Of a stretch of DNA of 24,805 bases, positions 1 to 10,102 are shown piece by piece (positions within the stretch are counted from its first letter, which is position 1; every line of letters begins with the position of its first letter). The DNA is taken from contig JAVCCG010000140.1 in NCBI GenBank assembly GCA_030765605.1, positions 1 through 24,805 on the forward strand, read 5' to 3'. The position numbers and the translations under genes were made by a program. Source of the DNA: Candidatus Alcyoniella australis (GTDB lineage Bacteria > Lernaellota > Lernaellaia > JAVCCG01 > Alcyoniellaceae). The notes below the pieces were generated by a model that worked only from the letters and a program-made list of their open reading frames with translations, had not been told where the DNA came from and did no database searches.

Positions 1-157
1 GCTCAACCACGTCTTGCAGCGTCTCGCGCAAGATGCGGCCCAGGTCGGCGCGCTCCAGCGTACGCGCGTCGATCCGGTTGAGTACGGTCAGCAGCCGGCT
101 GCCGACCAGCGGCGCGTCCTCGGCGTTGGGCAATTGCGGGCGGCGTTTGGGGCTCAT
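1..157 (-). CDS. Partial ORF downstream of argF, possible signalling/GAF-type N-terminus
   Basis: An open frame starts with ATG at 157 and runs off the left edge, so only the first 52 residues are visible. The ATG overlaps the argF stop codon (ATGA), which implies translational coupling and membership of the same operon. The peptide begins MSPKRRPQLPNAEDAPL and continues into an amphipathic helix (LLTVLNRIDARTLERADLG, then RILRETLQDVVE). A helix like this often precedes a GAF domain in sensor proteins, but this is only a resemblance. No catalytic motif lies in the visible part, and the product cannot be named. The usual partner after argF would be argG; the visible N-terminus does not look like argininosuccinate synthase. 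Confidence 0.6.
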   Translation of the reverse strand, partial: MSPKRRPQLPNAEDAPLVGSRLLTVLNRIDARTLERADLGRILRETLQDVVE

Positions 158-1059
158 TTAAGCAGATCCGCCAGCAAGGCCTTTTGCACGTGCAGCCTGT
201 TTTCAGCCTCGTCGAACACCGCGGACTGCGGCCCCTCGATGACTGCCTCGCTGACCTCCATTTCGCGATAGGCCGGCAGGCAGTGCAGGAATATCGCCTG
301 GGGCTTGGCCAGCGCCATCAGCGCCTCGTCGACCATGAAGCCCTTGAAAGCCTTGATGCGCTTGGGATCTTTTTTCATGCCCATGCTCACCCAGGTGTCG
401 GTGGCCACCACGTCGGCGTCGCGCGCGGCCTCGTGCGGATCGCGCGTGAGCAGCAGTTTGCCCGGACGATCGGCCTGGGCGCGTTCGAGGATCGCGCGAT
501 CCGGATCAAAGCCGCGGGGCACGGCCATCCGCAGTTCGAAACCAAGCCGCGCAGCCGCGTTGATCCAGGAGTTGGTCATGTTGTTGCCGTCGCCGATCCA
601 GGCCACGACCGGTTTGCGGATCGAGCGCAGCCGCTGCTTGATCGTCATCAGGTCGGCCAACACCTGGCAGGGATGCAGCAAATCGGACAGGCCGTTGATT
701 ATCGGCACGCTGGAGTATTGGGCAAACTGCTCGAGCACGCTGTGCTCGAAGGTGCGGATCATGATCCCGTCCACCATGCGCGAGAGCACGCGCGCGGTGT
801 CCTTGATCGGCTCGCCTCGTCCAAGTTGTGTGTGCTCCGGCGCCAGGAACAGCGCGTGACCGCCCAGTTGGGTCATCGCCACCTCGAAGCTGACCCGCGT
901 GCGCGTCGAGGGCTTCTCGAAGATCATCGCCAGGCTCTTATCGGCCAGCGCGCGGCTGCGTTTGCCCGCGCAAAGTTCGGCCTTGCCCTTGATCGCCGTG
1001 TTGATCAAGCGTTCGATCTGTGTGCCGCTGAGGTCGTACAGCGAGAGGAGGTGTTTCAT
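154..1059 (-). CDS. argF: Ornithine carbamoyltransferase
   Basis: This cytoplasmic enzyme joins carbamoyl phosphate to ornithine to make citrulline in arginine synthesis. The 301-residue product has the usual length and all family signatures: the carbamoyl-phosphate loop STRTR at residues 51-55, HPCQ at 129-132, an ornithine-binding SMG at 225-227 (in DTWVSMG), and HCLP at 259-262. The SMG loop and HCLP favour ornithine over aspartate transcarbamylase. The ATG at 1059 lies 9 nt after the hslU stop, and an AGAGGA Shine-Dalgarno sequence overlaps that stop, so argF is the distal part of the dprA-hslU operon. Its own stop overlaps the next start. Placement of an arginine gene behind hslU is reminiscent of deltaproteobacterial operons. 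Confidence 0.96.
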   Translation of the reverse strand: MKHLLSLYDLSGTQIERLINTAIKGKAELCAGKRSRALADKSLAMIFEKPSTRTRVSFEVAMTQLGGHALFLAPEHTQLGRGEPIKDTARVLSRMVDGIMIRTFEHSVLEQFAQYSSVPIINGLSDLLHPCQVLADLMTIKQRLRSIRKPVVAWIGDGNNMTNSWINAAARLGFELRMAVPRGFDPDRAILERAQADRPGKLLLTRDPHEAARDADVVATDTWVSMGMKKDPKRIKAFKGFMVDEALMALAKPQAIFLHCLPAYREMEVSEAVIEGPQSAVFDEAENRLHVQKALLADLLK

Positions 1060-1068
1060 CGCAATCCT

Positions 1069-2972
<1,904 letters not shown>

Positions 2973-3056
2973 CTTTTCTCCTCTAATCAACCATCAAGTA
3001 TAAACCAGCCGCGATCATCAAGCAGCGCCCTGCGGTATGGGCAATCGGCGGCCATT

Positions 3057-3977
3057 CTACTTCTTTTTCTTTTTACGCGCCCGCGGGTGCGCACTGTCGT
3101 AGACCTTGTTCAGCAGATCGAGGCTGACGTGAGTGTAGCGCTGGGTGGTCGAGAGCGAGCTGTGTCCGAGCATCTCCTGGATCGAGCGCAGGTCCGCGCC
3201 GCCGTCGAGCAGGTGCGTGGCAAAGCTGTGGCGCAATGAGTGCGGACTGGCGTCGGATGGCAGGCCCGCGGCCAGCAGGCAGCGCTTCATCACCGTGCGC
3301 ACCCAGCGCTGGCTCAGGCGTGAGCCGCGCAGATTGATGAACAGCGGTTCGCCGTCGGCATCTTCATTGGCACGGGCGCGGATCGGGCCGCGTTGTTCGA
3401 TCCAATCATCGATCGCGGTCAGCGCCGCGCGGCCCACGGGCACCAGCCGCTCTTTATCGCCCTTGCCGCGCACGCGTACCAACCCAAGATCCGGGTCAAC
3501 GTCGTGCACATCCAGGCCCACGGCTTCGGCCACGCGCAGACCGCTGGAGTACAGCAGCTCGAGCAGCGCCAAATTGCGCTTGCCCGCCGGAGTCGTGCTG
3601 TCGGGCATCGAGAGCAGGCCGAAGACCTGGTCCACGGTCAAGGGCGTGGCCAGCGGATGGTCCTGTTTGGGATTGTGGATGCGCGCCGTGGGGTCGCGGT
3701 CGATCACTTCGTGCCGCATGCAGAACTTAAAGAACGAGCGTAGGGCCGCCATGTGGCGCATGCGCGTGGCCTTGCCGCAGCGTTTGCCAAGCTGGGCCAA
3801 ATAGCGCCGTAGCAGCAGTTCGTCCACCGCGCCCCAGTCCGGCTCCGACTGGTCGTCTTCGCCTGCGATAAATCGCGCCAAGTCATGAAGGTCGCTTTGA
3901 TAGGAACGCAGCGTGGCCTCGGAGGCCGAGAGTTCGAAGCGTAGATATTCGGCAAAGCGTTCCAGCAGCGGCCACAT
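3057..3977 (-). CDS. xerC: Tyrosine recombinase XerC
   Basis: This is a site-specific recombinase of the phage-integrase family; XerC with XerD resolves chromosome dimers at dif. The 306-residue product has an N-terminal SAM-like core-binding domain (about 1-90) and a catalytic domain with the full set Arg148 (GLRVAEAVGL), Lys172 (GKGDKER), His246 and Arg249 (HSLRHSF), His272 (MLGHSSLSTT) and Tyr281 (QRYTHV). The ATG at 3977 gives the typical N-terminus and leaves a 7-nt gap after trmFO; an upstream in-frame extension would overlap trmFO. The C-terminus is a run of basic residues (RARKKKKK). XerC is preferred over XerD from the gene order trmFO-xerC-hslV-hslU, which is an inference. An 84-nt gap separates it from hslV. 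Confidence 0.93.
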   Translation of the reverse strand: MWPLLERFAEYLRFELSASEATLRSYQSDLHDLARFIAGEDDQSEPDWGAVDELLLRRYLAQLGKRCGKATRMRHMAALRSFFKFCMRHEVIDRDPTARIHNPKQDHPLATPLTVDQVFGLLSMPDSTTPAGKRNLALLELLYSSGLRVAEAVGLDVHDVDPDLGLVRVRGKGDKERLVPVGRAALTAIDDWIEQRGPIRARANEDADGEPLFINLRGSRLSQRWVRTVMKRCLLAAGLPSDASPHSLRHSFATHLLDGGADLRSIQEMLGHSSLSTTQRYTHVSLDLLNKVYDSAHPRARKKKKK

Positions 3978-3984
3978 GCCTACA

Positions 3985-5310
3985 TTATACGGCCAGCAGC
4001 GGCTGGACCCAATCGACTGCCCAGCGTTCAATTTCCGCCATCGCGCGGTCGGCCTGGGATTGCTTGCGATCGCGCTTGCGCGTGCCCTGGGGCGGCGGGG
4101 GGAACAGGCCGAAGTGGATGTTGCTGGGCTCGAACGGGCGTTCGCGCGCCCCGCTGACGTGCTCGATCAGCGAGCCGAGGGCCGTGGCCCGCGGCGGGGG
4201 CGGTAGCTCGATCTCGCGCATTTGCGCCGCGGCGCTCAGTCCGGCGAGCAGGCCCGAGGCGATCGACTCGACGTACCCCTCGACTCCGGTGATCTGTCCG
4301 GCAAAGCGCAGTCGCGGCAGCGAGATCAGCCGCTGGCGATCGTCGAGCAACCCCGGGCTGTCCAGGAACGTGTTGCGGTGGATTGAGCCGTAACGCAAGA
4401 ACTCGGCGTTGCGCAAGGCCGGGATCAGCCGAAACACGCGGTCCTGCTCGGGCCACTTGAGACGGGTCTGGAATCCGACCAGGCTGTAGCATGAGCCTTC
4501 GTTATTTTCGCGGCGCAGTTGGACCACGGCGAACGGCCGCGCGTTGCCTCGCGGATCGCTGAGCCCCACCGGCTTGAGCGGCCCGTGGGCCAGGGTCAGC
4601 GGTCCGCGCTGGATCATCACCTCGATCGGCAGGCAGCCCTCGAAAAAGCGCGCGTGCTCGAACTCGTGCTGTCGCACGCGATCGGCAACAGCCGCAGCCT
4701 CGATGAAGCGTTCGTATTGCTCCTGGTCCAGCGGACAGTTGAGGTAGTCCTCGGGATCGCCGCGGTCGTAACGCGAGGCGTAAAACGCGTGCTCCAGATC
4801 GATGCTCGCCGCGTCGACGATCGGGCTGGTGGCGTCGTAGAAGTGCAGCGACTCGCGTCCGCAAAGCGTTGCCACCTGCGCGGCCAGCTCGTCGGAGATC
4901 AGCGGACCGGCCGCGATAATCACCGGCCCCTCGGGAATGCACTCCACGTGTTCGCGCTTAAGCTCGATCAGCGGCTGGGCCGCGATCTGTTCCTCCACAT
5001 GTGTGGAGAGCTGATCGCGGTTCACGGCCAGGGCCGCGCCCGCGGGCACGCGGCAGCGCTCGGCCGAGGCGATCAGCAGCGAGTCCAGGCAACGCAGCTC
5101 GGCTTTGAGCAGGCCCGGGCCGCTGACCAGCCGATCGGAGCGCAGCGAGTTGGAGCAGACCAGCTCGGCCAAGCCTTCGCCTGAGTGCGCCGGGGTGCTG
5201 CGCTGGGGGCGCTGCTCATAGAGCTTGACGCGTACGCCGGCCCGCGCGGCCTGCCAGGCGGCCTCGCATCCGGCCAGCCCTCCGCCGATGATCGTCAGCG
5301 TTGGATGCAA
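3985..5310 (-). CDS. trmFO: Methylenetetrahydrofolate-tRNA-(uracil-5-)-methyltransferase TrmFO
   Basis: TrmFO is a folate- and FAD-dependent enzyme that makes m5U54 in the T-loop of tRNA. The 441-residue product opens with an FAD-binding IIGGGLAGCEAA and has the family cysteines Cys52 (VCSNSLRSD) and Cys226 (FFEGCLPIE). These match the catalytic and FAD-linked cysteines known from the Bacillus enzyme. Other typical blocks are GPLKPVGL, RYGSIHRNTF and GQITGVEGYVES. The start is a TTG at 5310; it lies 7 nt after the topA stop and no better start exists. It is in the middle of the dprA-hslU run. The C-terminus extends with a basic segment (TRKRDRKQSQ). Confidence 0.95.
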   Translation of the reverse strand: MHPTLTIIGGGLAGCEAAWQAARAGVRVKLYEQRPQRSTPAHSGEGLAELVCSNSLRSDRLVSGPGLLKAELRCLDSLLIASAERCRVPAGAALAVNRDQLSTHVEEQIAAQPLIELKREHVECIPEGPVIIAAGPLISDELAAQVATLCGRESLHFYDATSPIVDAASIDLEHAFYASRYDRGDPEDYLNCPLDQEQYERFIEAAAVADRVRQHEFEHARFFEGCLPIEVMIQRGPLTLAHGPLKPVGLSDPRGNARPFAVVQLRRENNEGSCYSLVGFQTRLKWPEQDRVFRLIPALRNAEFLRYGSIHRNTFLDSPGLLDDRQRLISLPRLRFAGQITGVEGYVESIASGLLAGLSAAAQMREIELPPPPRATALGSLIEHVSGARERPFEPSNIHFGLFPPPPQGTRKRDRKQSQADRAMAEIERWAVDWVQPLLAV

Positions 5311-5317
5311 ATTCGGC

Positions 5318-7753
5318 CTACTGTTCTTTAGCGGTCTCTTTAGCGGTTTCGTCAGCGGTTTCTTTAGCGGTCTCGTCAGCGGTCTCGTCGGGTTTGACGT
5401 ATTCGCAGCCCTCGTTGGGGCAAAATACTACGTCGCTGTCCTTGTCGTATTTCTCGGCCAGCAGCGCATTACCGCACACCGGGCAGGGTCCGGGCAGCGG
5501 ACGGTGCGGCGTGGTGAACTCGCATTCCGGGTAGTTGGCGCAGCCGTAGAAGCGCTTGCCGCGCCCCTTGGGCCGCTTTTCCTGCAGCTCGCCGCCGCAC
5601 TCGGGGCAGGGGACTTGCACCGGGATCGGCAGCGTACCCTTGCACTTGGGGAAGCGCGAGCAGGAGTAGAACTTGTTGCCCACGCGCGAGCGCCGGATCA
5701 GCATCGCGGCCTCGCAGTCGGGACATTTGACGTCGTCCGGCGCGGGCTCGGGAGCGGACTTGCGTTTGGCCGAAAATGTATTGCGGCACTCGGGGTAGTT
5801 CGAGCAGGCGTAGTAGGGGCCGAAGCGTCCCTCGCGCAAGAGCATCGGGCTTTGGCACTTCTCGCATTTGAGGTCTGTTGCCTCGTCGTGCAGTTCGACG
5901 ATAGCGCCGTTTTCGTCGCGCTTGAAGTTCTTGGTGTTGCTGCATTCGGGGTAGGCGGTGCAGGCCAGGTAATCGCCCTTGCGGCCGAACTTGATCGCCA
6001 TCGGCGCGCCGCATTTATCACAGGCCACGTCGATCTGGCGCCCTTTGAACTTGAGGTTGGCCATTGCCTCGTCCGCGTGGGACAGGCGCTCGGAAAACGG
6101 GCCGTAGAATTCGACGAGCAGGTCGCGCCACTGTTTGCGGCCATCCTCGATCTCGTCCAGGCTCTGTTCCATCTGGGCGGTGAACGCCACGTCGAGCACC
6201 TCGGGAAAGGCCTCGATTAAAAGTTCGGTGACCACGCGCCCCAGGTCGGTGGGCGAGAACGAACCCTTGATCCGCAGCACGTACTCCTTGTCGATGATCG
6301 TCGAGATGATCGAGGCGTAGGTGCTCGGACGGCCGACCCCGCGCTGCTCGAGCTCGCGGATCAGCGTGCTCTCGGTGAAGCGCGGCGGCGGCTGGGTGAA
6401 CTTCTGTTCGGCTTGGATGCTGCGGAAATCGAGCGACTGATCCTGCGCCAGCGGGGGCAGCTTGTCGCCGTTGTCTCGATCGTCGCCATCGCCGTTGTCG
6501 CGCAGCTCCTGGTAGAGCTTGAGAAATCCGGCGAAGAGCTCGACGCTCCCCTTGGATTGCAGCGTGTAGTCGCCGCAGACGATGTCCGCGGTGGTGAGCA
6601 GAAAGCGCGCCGCGGCCATCTGGCTGGCCACGAAGCGGTTGTAGATCAGCGCGTAGAGCTTGAGCTGGTTCGCGTCCAGGCTCTCGCGCAGCGACTCGGG
6701 CGTGTTGGCCAGGCTGGTGGGCCGAATCGCCTCGTGCGCCTCCTGGGCGTTTTTGCCCGAGCGGAAGAAGTTGGGCTTCTCAGGCACGAACTCCGGGCCG
6801 AAGCTGGCGCCGATGTGCTCGCGCACCTCGGTAATCGCCTCGGGTGCCACGCGCACCGAGTCGGTCCGCATGTAGGTGATCAGTCCCTCGCCGGACTGCA
6901 CGCCCTCGTACAGGCGCTGGGCGACCGACATGGTCTTGCGCGCGGGAAAACGGAAGCGGCGGTAGGCCTCCTGGGCCAGGCTGCTGGTGATGAACGGCGG
7001 CGCCGCATGTCGGCTGGATTCGCGCTGCTGCACCTTGTCTACGCGGTACGATCCGGACTCGAGATACTGACGCACCTGCTCGGCGCGTACGCCGTCGACG
7101 ATGCGCAGCTTCTCGCCCTGGTACTTAATCAGCTTGGCGCGGAACTCCGGCGGCTGAGCAGCCTCCAGCATCACGTGTACGTTCCAATATTCCTCAGAGA
7201 CAAAGGCCTCGATTTCGATCTCGCGGTCGACGACAAGCCGCAGCGTTACCGATTGAACGCGCCCGGCGCTCAGGCCGTACTTGACCTTCTTCCACAGCAA
7301 CGGGCTGATCTGGTAGCCCACCAGCCGATCGAGCACGCGCCGCGCGCGGTGGCTGTCGTACTTGTTCGAGTTCAGTTCCGCGGGGTTGCTCATTCCCTCT
7401 TTAATGCCGCGGCGGGTGATCTCGTTGAACAGCACGCGATAGACCTCGCTTCCCTTGGGAAGCTCCTGGGCGATGTGCCAGGCGATGGCCTCGCCCTCGC
7501 GGTCGGGGTCGGGCGCCAGGTAGATTTTATCAGCGCTCTTGGCAGCGCGCTTGATCGCGTCCAGATCCTTGCCACGGCCGTGGATCGTCTGGTACTCGGG
7601 CTCGAAATGGTTTTCCAGGTCCACGCCCAGGGTCTTCTTGGGCAGATCCTTGACGTGCCCCTTGCTGGCCAACACTATAAATCCCTTGCCCAGCACCTTG
7701 CCGATTGTGCGCGCCTTGGCGGGCGACTCGACCACGATCAGGCTCTGTGTCAT
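5318..7753 (-). CDS. topA: DNA topoisomerase I
   Basis: This type IA topoisomerase relaxes negative supercoils. The 811-residue product has a Toprim domain with Glu9 and the DPDREGEA acidic motif (82-89), the catalytic Tyr294 in LITYMRTDS, and RGVGRPSTYA (471-480). Five C-terminal four-Cys zinc ribbons follow (about 578-604, 630-656, 677-704, 716-744 and 757-783). The chain ends in a low-complexity tail of DETA/KETA repeats (788-811). The ATG at 7753 is chosen because a GGAGG site precedes it and it overlaps the dprA stop (ATGA); upstream in-frame codons are dprA sequence. The typical enzyme has three to four zinc modules, so this one is at the upper end. Confidence 0.96.
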   Translation of the reverse strand: MTQSLIVVESPAKARTIGKVLGKGFIVLASKGHVKDLPKKTLGVDLENHFEPEYQTIHGRGKDLDAIKRAAKSADKIYLAPDPDREGEAIAWHIAQELPKGSEVYRVLFNEITRRGIKEGMSNPAELNSNKYDSHRARRVLDRLVGYQISPLLWKKVKYGLSAGRVQSVTLRLVVDREIEIEAFVSEEYWNVHVMLEAAQPPEFRAKLIKYQGEKLRIVDGVRAEQVRQYLESGSYRVDKVQQRESSRHAAPPFITSSLAQEAYRRFRFPARKTMSVAQRLYEGVQSGEGLITYMRTDSVRVAPEAITEVREHIGASFGPEFVPEKPNFFRSGKNAQEAHEAIRPTSLANTPESLRESLDANQLKLYALIYNRFVASQMAAARFLLTTADIVCGDYTLQSKGSVELFAGFLKLYQELRDNGDGDDRDNGDKLPPLAQDQSLDFRSIQAEQKFTQPPPRFTESTLIRELEQRGVGRPSTYASIISTIIDKEYVLRIKGSFSPTDLGRVVTELLIEAFPEVLDVAFTAQMEQSLDEIEDGRKQWRDLLVEFYGPFSERLSHADEAMANLKFKGRQIDVACDKCGAPMAIKFGRKGDYLACTAYPECSNTKNFKRDENGAIVELHDEATDLKCEKCQSPMLLREGRFGPYYACSNYPECRNTFSAKRKSAPEPAPDDVKCPDCEAAMLIRRSRVGNKFYSCSRFPKCKGTLPIPVQVPCPECGGELQEKRPKGRGKRFYGCANYPECEFTTPHRPLPGPCPVCGNALLAEKYDKDSDVVFCPNEGCEYVKPDETADETAKETADETAKETAKEQ
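5324..5389 (-). repeat. 12-bp tandem repeat at the 3' end of topA
   Basis: About five units of a 12-bp repeat (plus-strand pattern TC-TTT/GTC-AGCGGT-T/C) encode alternating DETA and KETA tetrapeptides at the C-terminus of topoisomerase I. The unit length is a multiple of three, so changes in copy number would keep the frame. The repeat ends at the stop codon. It probably forms a disordered or helical charged tail; no function is known to me. Confidence 0.85.
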
Positions 7754-8916
7754 CGATCCTCCAGGTTGCTTAAGTAAAGGTGGCCCGGCAGCACCCGCAC
7801 CACACTTTTTATCTCGAGTTCGTAAAGGTTGACCAGCACCTCGTTGCTGGGCATGTCGCAGTCCAGCGCGATCTGGTCCAAGTGCCGCGGCTCGGCGTCG
7901 AGGCAGGCGACGATTTTGCTCTGGGCCTCGGAAAGCGTAGGCGGCACGATCGGCGTTGCGCTGCGTCGATGTTTCGCCGGAACGCTCGCTGAGAACTTCA
8001 GCGCCTCGAGGATGTCCGCGCCGCTCTCGACCATCCCGGCGCCGTCTTTGATCAGTCGGTGGCAGCCCTGACCGTTGGCGCGGTCGACCATGTGCGGCAC
8101 GGCGAACACCTCGCGCCCCTGTTCCAGGGCGTAGTTCGCCGTGATCAGCGCGCCGCTGCTTAGACCGGCCTCGACCACGCAGGTCGCCCAGCACAGCCCG
8201 GAGATGATCCGGTTGCGCGAGGGGAAGTTGCGACCCTCGGGCTCGACGCCCGGCGGAAAGTCGCTGATCACCGCGCCGTTTAGCGCCACGCGCTGGAACA
8301 GCTCCTCGTTCTCGTCGGGGTAGACCACGTCGATGCCGCAACCCAAGACCGCAATCGTGCGGCCGCCGGCGAGCAGCGCGGCCTCGTGGGCCTCGGTGTC
8401 CACGCCGCGGGCTCCGCCGCTGACCACGGTCACTCCGGCCAGCGCCAGGTCCGTGGCGATGCTGCGGGCGGTGCGCAGACCGTAGTCGCGGGCCGAACGC
8501 GAGCCGACGATCGCCACCGCTCGAGCGTCAGCCTCCTCGAAACTTCCCTTGATCCACAGCAGCGGCGGACGGTCGCGCAGTTGCGTGAGCAGCTCGGGGT
8601 ACTCCGAGTCGCCCAACAACAGCGGGCGCGCTCCGACCTTCGCCGCAACCCGCAGCGCCTCGCGCGCCGCGCTCAGGTCGGCCGCCTTGCGCAGTTCCTC
8701 GATCAACACGGATTTGCAGCGCGGCAGCTTGCGGATCAGTTCGGGCCGATGCTGCGCAGATTGGAACACCGCCGCCGGATCGCCGCAGGCGTCGATCAAC
8801 TGGCGGTAGGTAACGTTGCCCACGCCCGGCGTCAGGCTCAGCGCCACGGCGTTGAGCGTGCGTAGCTCGAGCGCTGCGGATACTGCTGGGTCGCTGTGTT
8901 GCTCGGCGGTCTCCAT
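7750..8916 (-). CDS. dprA: DNA-processing protein DprA (Smf)
   Basis: DprA binds incoming single-stranded DNA and loads RecA during natural transformation; it is present in many non-competent bacteria too. From the ATG at 8916 the product is 388 residues: an N-terminal HhH/SAM-like part (LTPGVGNVTYRQLID, about 29-42), a Rossmann-fold core with IVGSRSARDYG (137-146), VSGGARGVD (165-173), GCGIDVVYP (192-200), PSRNRIISG (232-240) and EAGLSSGALITA (249-260), and a C-terminal winged-helix DML1-like domain (about 325-385). A TTG at 8955 is in frame, but it is part of a -35 element and has no ribosome site, so it is rejected. No Shine-Dalgarno sequence precedes 8916. Its stop overlaps the topA start. 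It heads the topA-hslU-argF operon. Confidence 0.94.
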   Translation of the reverse strand: METAEQHSDPAVSAALELRTLNAVALSLTPGVGNVTYRQLIDACGDPAAVFQSAQHRPELIRKLPRCKSVLIEELRKAADLSAAREALRVAAKVGARPLLLGDSEYPELLTQLRDRPPLLWIKGSFEEADARAVAIVGSRSARDYGLRTARSIATDLALAGVTVVSGGARGVDTEAHEAALLAGGRTIAVLGCGIDVVYPDENEELFQRVALNGAVISDFPPGVEPEGRNFPSRNRIISGLCWATCVVEAGLSSGALITANYALEQGREVFAVPHMVDRANGQGCHRLIKDGAGMVESGADILEALKFSASVPAKHRRSATPIVPPTLSEAQSKIVACLDAEPRHLDQIALDCDMPSNEVLVNLYELEIKSVVRVLPGHLYLSNLEDR

Positions 8917-8925
8917 CGAGGCGCG

Positions 8926-8955
8926 GTGATACCATCGGATCGGAGCCACAGTCAA
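8926..8955 (-). promoter_or_regulatory. Sigma-70-type promoter candidate for the dprA operon
   Basis: Read on the minus strand, TTGACT (8955-8950) is followed by an 18-bp spacer and TATCAC (8931-8926). The ATG of dprA begins only 9 nt after the -10 element, so the transcript would start at or just before the start codon. The site lies downstream of the terminator of the preceding LysM operon, where a new promoter is expected. The -10 match is 4 of 6. Confidence 0.5.
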
Positions 8956-8978
8956 GTCGGAGGGGTTGCACGAGGATG

Positions 8979-9009
8979 AAAAAGGGCGGCGTCGAAATCG
9001 ACGCCGCCC
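8979..9009 (-). terminator. Intrinsic terminator of the lipoprotein-LysM operon
   Basis: A perfect 11-bp GC-rich inverted repeat (GGGCGGCGTCG, 8984-8994, against 8999-9009) with a 4-nt loop is followed on the minus strand by five T residues (8983-8979). It lies 27 bases beyond the stop of the LysM gene and before dprA, so it separates the envelope operon from the housekeeping operon. Confidence 0.9.
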
Positions 9010-9036
9010 GATTGGTCTTTGGGATTGCGGGGGAGG

Positions 9037-10080
9037 TTAGAGCTGGTCGGAGACGATTTTGTCGCCGAGCTCGATCTGTATCAGCGAGTTGGTGATCATC
9101 GCGGTGGAGTGCTCATTGCCGACCTTGATCACGATCAGGTTGCCGATGTAATAGTCGGGCACCTTGCGTTTGTTGTTGGCCTCGCGGTAGATCGAGAAAC
9201 TGTTGCCGATCTCCACGCCTTGCTCGCTGCCCACGTCGATGAACACCGTATTATACTCGGCCTCGACCGTCAGGTTGGTGTCGAAGTAGAAGATCTCGCC
9301 GCTGATATCTTTGTCGGTCATGCTCAGCGAGATCTGCAGCGGACGGTCGTCGTATTTCATCAGCATGTGGCCCGGCTCGATCTCTTCAAGCGTATTGCGG
9401 ATCGCGCCGTAGTACACGTAGCGGTCGCGGTTGTCTTTGTAGACCGCGTCGACCGTTTCCAGTTCGCCTCTGAAGTTGACCAGGTAGCCGCCCTTGATCT
9501 TGTCGTCGATGGTGAACACGGCCAGGCGGTCGCCGATCTGGATGTTCTGATCCTGGTCGTAGTCGAACCAGACGCTGTCGTAAGTGCCAAGGATCTTGCG
9601 GTCGTCGATGTTCTCGATGATCTCGCCCGAGCCCTTGAGCTTTTCGTCGGAGATGAAGTCGATACGGTTGGCCTGGGTCTTGTACACGAACAACGAATCG
9701 AATCCGGGCATCTCCTCAATGTAGATCGGCGGAAGCTTGACCTGCTGCTGAGTGGGGTCGATCTGTTTGCCCTCGGGCGTATGGTAGACGACCTTGACGG
9801 TGCTGATCTGCAGCACGTCGCCCGGATAGATCCAGTGCGGGTCCTCGACCTGAGGGTTGAGCTCCCAGATGTCGGGCCATGACCAGGGCTTGGCGTAATA
9901 GTTCCCTGCGATATCCCACAGCGTGTCGCCGGACTTAACCGTGTAGCTGACGACTTCGATTTCTTCAGTGATCAGCTGTTCCTGTAATTGCGCCTGACCC
10001 ATAACCTGGGCTGCGGCGGCGACGGGCAGCAGTGAAATCACGAAGCATAGCGTGGTGATCCACCAGCTCTTGAAGGTCAT
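9037..10080 (-). CDS. Secreted LysM-domain protein
   Basis: The 347-residue product begins with a signal peptide (basic start, hydrophobic 7-20, AAAA cleavage region near 21-25) and then a LysM module at about 44-92 (SYTVKSGDTLWDIAGNYY, ending in YPGDVLQI). LysM modules bind peptidoglycan, so the protein is probably periplasmic and attached to the cell wall. The remaining 250 residues are beta-rich and acidic, with no family I can name. The ATG at 10080 has a GGGAGGG site 7 nt upstream; an in-frame TTG two codons earlier is less likely. The gene follows the TPR lipoprotein by about 20 nt and ends before a strong terminator. LysM proteins next to dprA are common in deltaproteobacteria by my recollection, but the terminator argues for separate transcription here. 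Confidence 0.88.
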   Translation of the reverse strand: MTFKSWWITTLCFVISLLPVAAAAQVMGQAQLQEQLITEEIEVVSYTVKSGDTLWDIAGNYYAKPWSWPDIWELNPQVEDPHWIYPGDVLQISTVKVVYHTPEGKQIDPTQQQVKLPPIYIEEMPGFDSLFVYKTQANRIDFISDEKLKGSGEIIENIDDRKILGTYDSVWFDYDQDQNIQIGDRLAVFTIDDKIKGGYLVNFRGELETVDAVYKDNRDRYVYYGAIRNTLEEIEPGHMLMKYDDRPLQISLSMTDKDISGEIFYFDTNLTVEAEYNTVFIDVGSEQGVEIGNSFSIYREANNKRKVPDYYIGNLIVIKVGNEHSTAMITNSLIQIELGDKIVSDQL

Positions 10081-10102
10081 TAGCAATCCCTCCCTACGGA
10101 TG

